From positions 93,561 to 157,560 of the forward strand of contig NZ_KB898476.1 of NCBI RefSeq assembly GCF_000377645.1: a stretch of DNA of 64,000 bases, in the 5' to 3' direction. The first letter of the stretch is position 1. Every line of letters starts with the position of its first letter. This document shows, in pieces, positions 60,527 to 64,000 of this stretch. The notes under the pieces are model-generated. The model searched no databases. It had not been told where the DNA came from and saw only the letters and a list, made by a program, of their open reading frames with translations. The translations under genes were made by a program, and so were the position numbers. This DNA is from Thiomonas sp. FB-6 (GTDB taxonomy: Bacteria; Pseudomonadota; Gammaproteobacteria; Burkholderiales; Burkholderiaceae_C).

Positions 60527-62821
60527 ATGCAAAGCCGCCCCACTCCCTCGGGATCCACCCCCACCGCACGCAAGCGGCCCGCGGTTCACCGCCGGCCGCA
60601 GCAACGCGCTGCGCAGGCCGCGCTGGCCGAGGGCGTGGCGCCCGCGACACCGGAGCGCGCGGCGGCGGTCAGCCTGGCCGGGCTGCTCGAGCGCCTGTCC
60701 GGTTACCTGCCCGAAGCCGACCTGCAACTGATCCGCGGGGCCTATCGCTTCGCCGACGCCGCGCACCTGGGCCAGTACCGCGCCAGCGGCGAACCCTATA
60801 TCTCCCACCCGGTGGCGGTGGCGGAGATCTGCGCCGAGTGGAAGCTCGACACCCAGGCGCTGATGGCGGCGCTGCTGCACGACACCGCCGAGGACAAGGG
60901 CATCACCCAGGCCGAACTGGTCGAGCATTTCGGCTCGACGGTGGCGATGCTGGTGGACGGCCTGACCAAGCTGGACAAGATCCAGTTCTCCAACCGCGAG
61001 GAAAACCAGGCCGAGAGCTTCCGCAAGATGCTGCTGGCGATGGCGCGGGACATCCGGGTCATCCTGGTCAAGCTGGCCGACCGCCTGCACAACATGCGCA
61101 CCCTGGGCGCGATGATCCCGGAAAAGCGCCGTCGCATCGCCGACGAGACCATGGACATCTACGCGCCCATCGCCTACCGGCTGGGGCTCAACCAGGTCTA
61201 CCGCGAACTGCAGGACCTGGGTTTCCAGCACAGCCACCCGATGCGCTACGCGGTGCTCAGCGAGGCCGTGCGCGTGGCCCGGGGCAACCGCCGCGACCTG
61301 GTGGACCGCATCCTGGCGGCCACCACCAAGTCGCTGGGCGACGCGGGCATCCAGGCGCAGTTGTACGGGCGCGAGAAGACCCTGTACTCGATCTACCGCA
61401 AGATGCAGCGCAAGCACCGTTCCTTCGCCCATGTGCAGGACGTGTTCGGCTTTCGCGTGATCGTGCCGGAGGTGCTGGACTGCTACCGCGCCCTGGGCGT
61501 GCTGCACGCCCAGTACAAGCCGATGCCGGGCAAGTTCGAGGACTTCATCGCCATCCCGAAGCTCAACGGCTACCAGTCGCTGCACACCACGCTGATCGGC
61601 CCGACCGGGGTGCCGGTGGAGTTCCAGATCCGCACCGAGGCCATGCACCGCGTGGCGGAAAGCGGCGTGGCCGCGCACTGGCTGTACAAGGCCGGGGAAA
61701 GCGCCGACGCGATCGCGCAGGTCACCACCGCCGCCTGGCTGCAGTCGCTGCTGGACATCCAGAACGAGAACCGCGACGCCGCGGAGTTCATCGAGACCGT
61801 GAAGGTCGACCTGGCGCCCGACGCGGTGTACGTGTTCACGCCCAAGTCGCGCATCCTGGCCCTGCCCCGCGGCGCCACTCCGGTGGACTTCGCCTATGCC
61901 GTGCACACGGACCTGGGCAATCAGACGGTGGCGGCCAAGGTCAACGGTGAACTGGTGCCGCTGCGCACCGAACTGCTCAGCGGAGACGTGATCGAAATCG
62001 TCACCGCGCCGCATTCGCGCCCCAACCCGAACTGGCTGAGTTTCGTGCGTACCGGGCGCGCGCGCTCGAAGATCCGCCACGAACTCAAGGTCTCGCAGCA
62101 GGCCGAGTCGCAGGCCCTGGGCCGGCGCCTGCTGGTGCGCGCGCTGCAGCAGCTCGAGCTGCGCCTGGAGGACCTGGACAGCACGCAGTGGAGCCGGCTG
62201 CTTCACTGGAGCGGCAACAAGACCCAGGAAGAACTGTACGCCGACATCGGGCTGGGCAAGCGCGTGGCCGAGATCGTGTCCAAGCGGGTGCAGATGCAGC
62301 GCGCGGCGCTGGACCAGCGCTCGCTCGAGGAGCCGGCCGCGCCCGGTTCGGAAGCGGCCGCGCGCGGCTCGCTGCAACTCGACGGCAGCGAAGGCGCCTC
62401 GGTGCATTACGCCGACTGCTGCCACCCGATCCCCGGCGACGCGGTGCTGGGCTACCTGGGCAAGGGCGAAGGCCTCACCGTGCACCAGCAGGACTGTCCG
62501 CAGGCGCGGCGTCTGTTCGTGAAGCACCCGCGCAGCTGGATCGACCTGAGCTGGTCGCCCTCGGTGAGCGGGCTGTACCAGGTCGGCATGTCGGTGGTGG
62601 TCACCAACGGCAAGGGCGTGCTGGCCAAGCTGGCCTCCGCCATCAGCGAACACGACGCCGACATCATCCACGTGCGCATGGACGACGACGCCGGCCAGCC
62701 CACGATCGAGCTGCGTTTCATTCTCGCGGTACGCGACCGCAAGCACCTGGCCGACGTGCTGCGCGCGGTGCGCGCGCACAAGTTCGTCTCTCGCGCCGCG
62801 CGCATCAAGCCGCGCGCCTGA
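60527..62821 (+). CDS. spoT: bifunctional (p)ppGpp synthetase/hydrolase
   Basis: 764 aa. The HD hydrolase domain (about 55-205) has the metal ligands in I-S-H-P-V-A-V-A, L-L-H-D-T-A-E-D and L-A-D-R-L-H-N-M-R. The synthetase domain (about 250-375) has F-E-D-F-I-A-I-P-K-L-N-G-Y-Q-S-L-H-T-T and E-F-Q-I-R-T. TGS (about 415-475) contains V-F-T-P-K-S-R-I-L-A-L-P-R-G-A-T. Then come helical/zinc-finger-like (A-D-C-C-H-P-I-P-G-D) and ACT (about 690-760) domains. Both activities appear intact. The first 40 residues are a variable basic extension. Confidence 0.95.
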   Translation: MQSRPTPSGSTPTARKRPAVHRRPQQRAAQAALAEGVAPATPERAAAVSLAGLLERLSGYLPEADLQLIRGAYRFADAAHLGQYRASGEPYISHPVAVAEICAEWKLDTQALMAALLHDTAEDKGITQAELVEHFGSTVAMLVDGLTKLDKIQFSNREENQAESFRKMLLAMARDIRVILVKLADRLHNMRTLGAMIPEKRRRIADETMDIYAPIAYRLGLNQVYRELQDLGFQHSHPMRYAVLSEAVRVARGNRRDLVDRILAATTKSLGDAGIQAQLYGREKTLYSIYRKMQRKHRSFAHVQDVFGFRVIVPEVLDCYRALGVLHAQYKPMPGKFEDFIAIPKLNGYQSLHTTLIGPTGVPVEFQIRTEAMHRVAESGVAAHWLYKAGESADAIAQVTTAAWLQSLLDIQNENRDAAEFIETVKVDLAPDAVYVFTPKSRILALPRGATPVDFAYAVHTDLGNQTVAAKVNGELVPLRTELLSGDVIEIVTAPHSRPNPNWLSFVRTGRARSKIRHELKVSQQAESQALGRRLLVRALQQLELRLEDLDSTQWSRLLHWSGNKTQEELYADIGLGKRVAEIVSKRVQMQRAALDQRSLEEPAAPGSEAAARGSLQLDGSEGASVHYADCCHPIPGDAVLGYLGKGEGLTVHQQDCPQARRLFVKHPRSWIDLSWSPSVSGLYQVGMSVVVTNGKGVLAKLASAISEHDADIIHVRMDDDAGQPTIELRFILAVRDRKHLADVLRAVRAHKFVSRAARIKPRA

Positions 62822-62833
62822 GGCCGGGCCTGC

Positions 62834-63400
62834 TCAGGGCCGGGGCTCGGGGTAGCGCACTTCCAGCACCTCGAGCCTGCGCACTCCGCCCGGCGTGGGC
62901 AGGGTCACGACGTCGCCCACGGTGGACTTGAGCAGCGCGCGCGCCACCGGGGAGATCCAGCTGATGCGCCCGTGCTCGGGCTCGACCTCGTCGATGCCCA
63001 CGATGGTCACTTCGCGCTCGGTTCCGTCGGCCTCGGCATAGCTCACCGTGGCGCCGAAGTACACCCTTTCGTTGCCGAACTGGGCGCTGGGGTCGACCAC
63101 CTCGGCCTTGTCCAGGCGCTTGCCCAGGAAGCGGATGCGGCGGTCGATCTCGCGCAGGCGCTTCTTGCCGTAGAGGTAGTCCCCGTTCTCGGAGCGGTCG
63201 CCGTTGGAGGCGGCCCAGGAGACGACCTCGACCACCTTGGGGCGCTCGACGTCGAGCAGCTCGCGCAGCTCGTCGCGCAGCCTGGCATAGCCGGCCGGGG
63301 TGATGTAGTTACGCGTTCCGGCAGGCAACTCGGGCAGGCGCGCGCCCTCCTCGTCGTCGTCGTCGTCGGACTCGCGTTCGGAAACGAATGCCTTGCTCAT
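62834..63400 (-). CDS. greB: transcription elongation factor GreB
   Basis: 188 aa. Rescues backtracked RNA polymerase by stimulating transcript cleavage. Core signatures: Y-I-T-P-A-G-Y-A-R-L, V-S-W-A-A-S-N-G-D-R-S-E-N-G-D-Y-L-Y-G-K-K-R-L-R-E-I-D-R-R-I-R-F-type coiled coil with the acidic tip, and V-G-I-D-E-V-E-P-x-x-G-R-I-S-W-I-S-P-V-A-R-A. An acidic N-terminus with five Asp in a row is coded by a GAC/TCG-type triplet run. It is convergent with spoT (12-bp gap). A leader of about 20 bp separates it from the terminator of the preceding transport gene. Confidence 0.94.
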   Translation of the reverse strand: MSKAFVSERESDDDDDEEGARLPELPAGTRNYITPAGYARLRDELRELLDVERPKVVEVVSWAASNGDRSENGDYLYGKKRLREIDRRIRFLGKRLDKAEVVDPSAQFGNERVYFGATVSYAEADGTEREVTIVGIDEVEPEHGRISWISPVARALLKSTVGDVVTLPTPGGVRRLEVLEVRYPEPRP

Positions 63401-63415
63401 GCGTGCACCGGGAAT

Positions 63416-63439
63416 AAAAAAACGCCCGCTTGCGGGCGT
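63416..63439 (-). terminator. rho-independent terminator of the amino-acid binding-protein gene
   Basis: Minus strand: stem ACGCCCGC (63439-63432), loop AA, GCGGGCGT (63429-63422), followed by a run of T overlapping the stem end (63422-63416). It lies 75 bp after the stop codon at 63514 and just upstream of greB. Confidence 0.9.
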
Positions 63440-63513
63440 TGGTTCGGCGCGCCGCTTCCGGGATCTTCCGGCAGCGGCGCGCCCCAGGCTCGTAGCCTCG
63501 GGAAGCCCGAGAT

Positions 63514-64000
63514 TTACTTGACCTGTTCGACAGCCACCACCTTCTTGGCGCCGTGGTCGAAGGCCGACAGGGTGATGGTCGGATCGGCCAGGTTGCCGTT
63601 CTTCTCGAAGTGGATGTCCTTCTTGGTCACGCCGCTGTAGTCGATCTTCTGAACGAACTTCAGGTACTTCGCCGGCTCCACCGAACCAGCCTTCTCCATC
63701 GCCTTGGCCAGCACCATGGTCGCGTCGTAGGAGTACGGCGAGTAGATCTGGAAGGCCGCCGCGCCGAACTCGGCGTCGTAACGCTTCTTCCACGCTTCGC
63801 CACCCGGCATCTGCGCGATCGGCGAGCCGCCTTCCGCGCAGATCGTGATGTCGGCCGCGTCGCCGGCCAGCTTGGCCAGCTCGGGCGCGCAAATGCCGTC
63901 GCCGCCCATGAAGTGCGCCTTGATGCCCAGCTGCTGGATCTGGCGCAGCATCGGGCCGGCCTGGCTGTACATGCCGCCGTAGAAAATCACGTCCGGCTTG
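63514..64000 (-). CDS. branched-chain amino-acid ABC transporter substrate-binding protein, C-terminal part
   Basis: About 162 residues; the N-terminal part lies beyond the window edge. Periplasmic LivK/LivJ-like binding protein: D-V-I-F-Y-G-G-M-Y-S-Q-A-G-P-M-L-R-Q, G-G-D-G-I-C, S-P-Y-S-Y-D-A-T-M-V-L-A-K-A-M and the ending I-H-F-E-K-N-G-N-L-A-D-P-T-I-T are characteristic. The ligand cannot be read from this half. A terminator follows it. Confidence 0.92.
   Translation of the reverse strand, partial: KPDVIFYGGMYSQAGPMLRQIQQLGIKAHFMGGDGICAPELAKLAGDAADITICAEGGSPIAQMPGGEAWKKRYDAEFGAAAFQIYSPYSYDATMVLAKAMEKAGSVEPAKYLKFVQKIDYSGVTKKDIHFEKNGNLADPTITLSAFDHGAKKVVAVEQVK

Noticed and set aside
63345..63370. 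Triplet repeat at the 5' end of greB
   Set aside because: It codes for the ordinary acidic N-terminus (Asp run) of a conserved gene and is too short to suggest anything beyond codon repetition.

Overview
Organism. The window is very GC-rich (about 70% by eye) and densely packed. It carries gene orders typical of Burkholderiales (Betaproteobacteria): kinase-phosphatase-rph-rdgB-hemW divergent from yicC, gmk-rpoZ-spoT convergent with greB, and an additional infA far from any ribosomal operon. The gene set suggests a respiratory, metabolically versatile bacterium with SUF-type Fe-S assembly, a nitric-oxide response pair, sulfite oxidation, 3-hydroxybutyrate/ketone-body enzymes and a large c-di-GMP repertoire. 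I cannot name the genus from the sequence alone. Layout. 1-3 kb: the end of a chemoreceptor, then an NsrR-like Rrf2 regulator divergent from nnrS with a well-formed promoter and palindrome between them. 2.8-9 kb: a minus-strand operon sufB-sufC-sufD-sufS-sufU-sufT-fdxA in which several genes overlap by 4 bp. 9-12.5 kb: serA, then an accessory patch ending at tRNA-Arg. The patch holds a truncated LysR gene abutting a transporter remnant, an unknown conserved gene and a higBA toxin-antitoxin pair. 12.5-21.3 kb: mixed housekeeping genes (MBL hydrolase, panD, PEBP-like protein, a solitary HupK-like protein, thioesterase, tRNA-Pro, dsbB) and a patatin / acetoacetate decarboxylase / 3-hydroxybutyrate dehydrogenase cluster. 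21.4-31.6 kb: a solitary cytochrome oxidase subunit I, a TPR membrane protein, a luciferase-like flavoenzyme, a membrane GGDEF protein, a secreted repeat protein, ybjQ, a nitrobindin-like gene broken by one in-frame amber codon, and an amidase. 31.7-35.3 kb: a sulfite-oxidation neighbourhood with sorA, sorB, a small membrane protein whose ribosome-binding site lies inside a terminator-like hairpin, an exported DsrE-like protein and a cupredoxin. 35.4-46 kb: a c-di-GMP block with two paralogous globin-sensor/GAF/EAL proteins flanking a 1086-residue GAF/PAS/GGDEF/EAL protein, together with infA, DinB and AhpD-like genes. 46-48.5 kb: gene debris (ArsR, SRPBCC, metallophosphoesterase), an SDR, an IS-end-like repeat and a second toxin-antitoxin pair ending at tRNA-Ser. 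48.5-64 kb: conserved core genes, interrupted between yicC and gmk by about 5.4 kb holding two similarly organised LysR/MBL modules. The window ends inside a branched-chain amino-acid binding protein. Themes. Electron-transfer and Fe-S functions (suf, fdxA, nnrS, ctaD, sorAB, cupredoxin) and c-di-GMP signalling dominate. The accessory patches share a pattern: toxin-antitoxin or antitoxin-like genes lie directly off the 3' end of all three tRNA genes, and several neighbouring genes carry internal-deletion scars.
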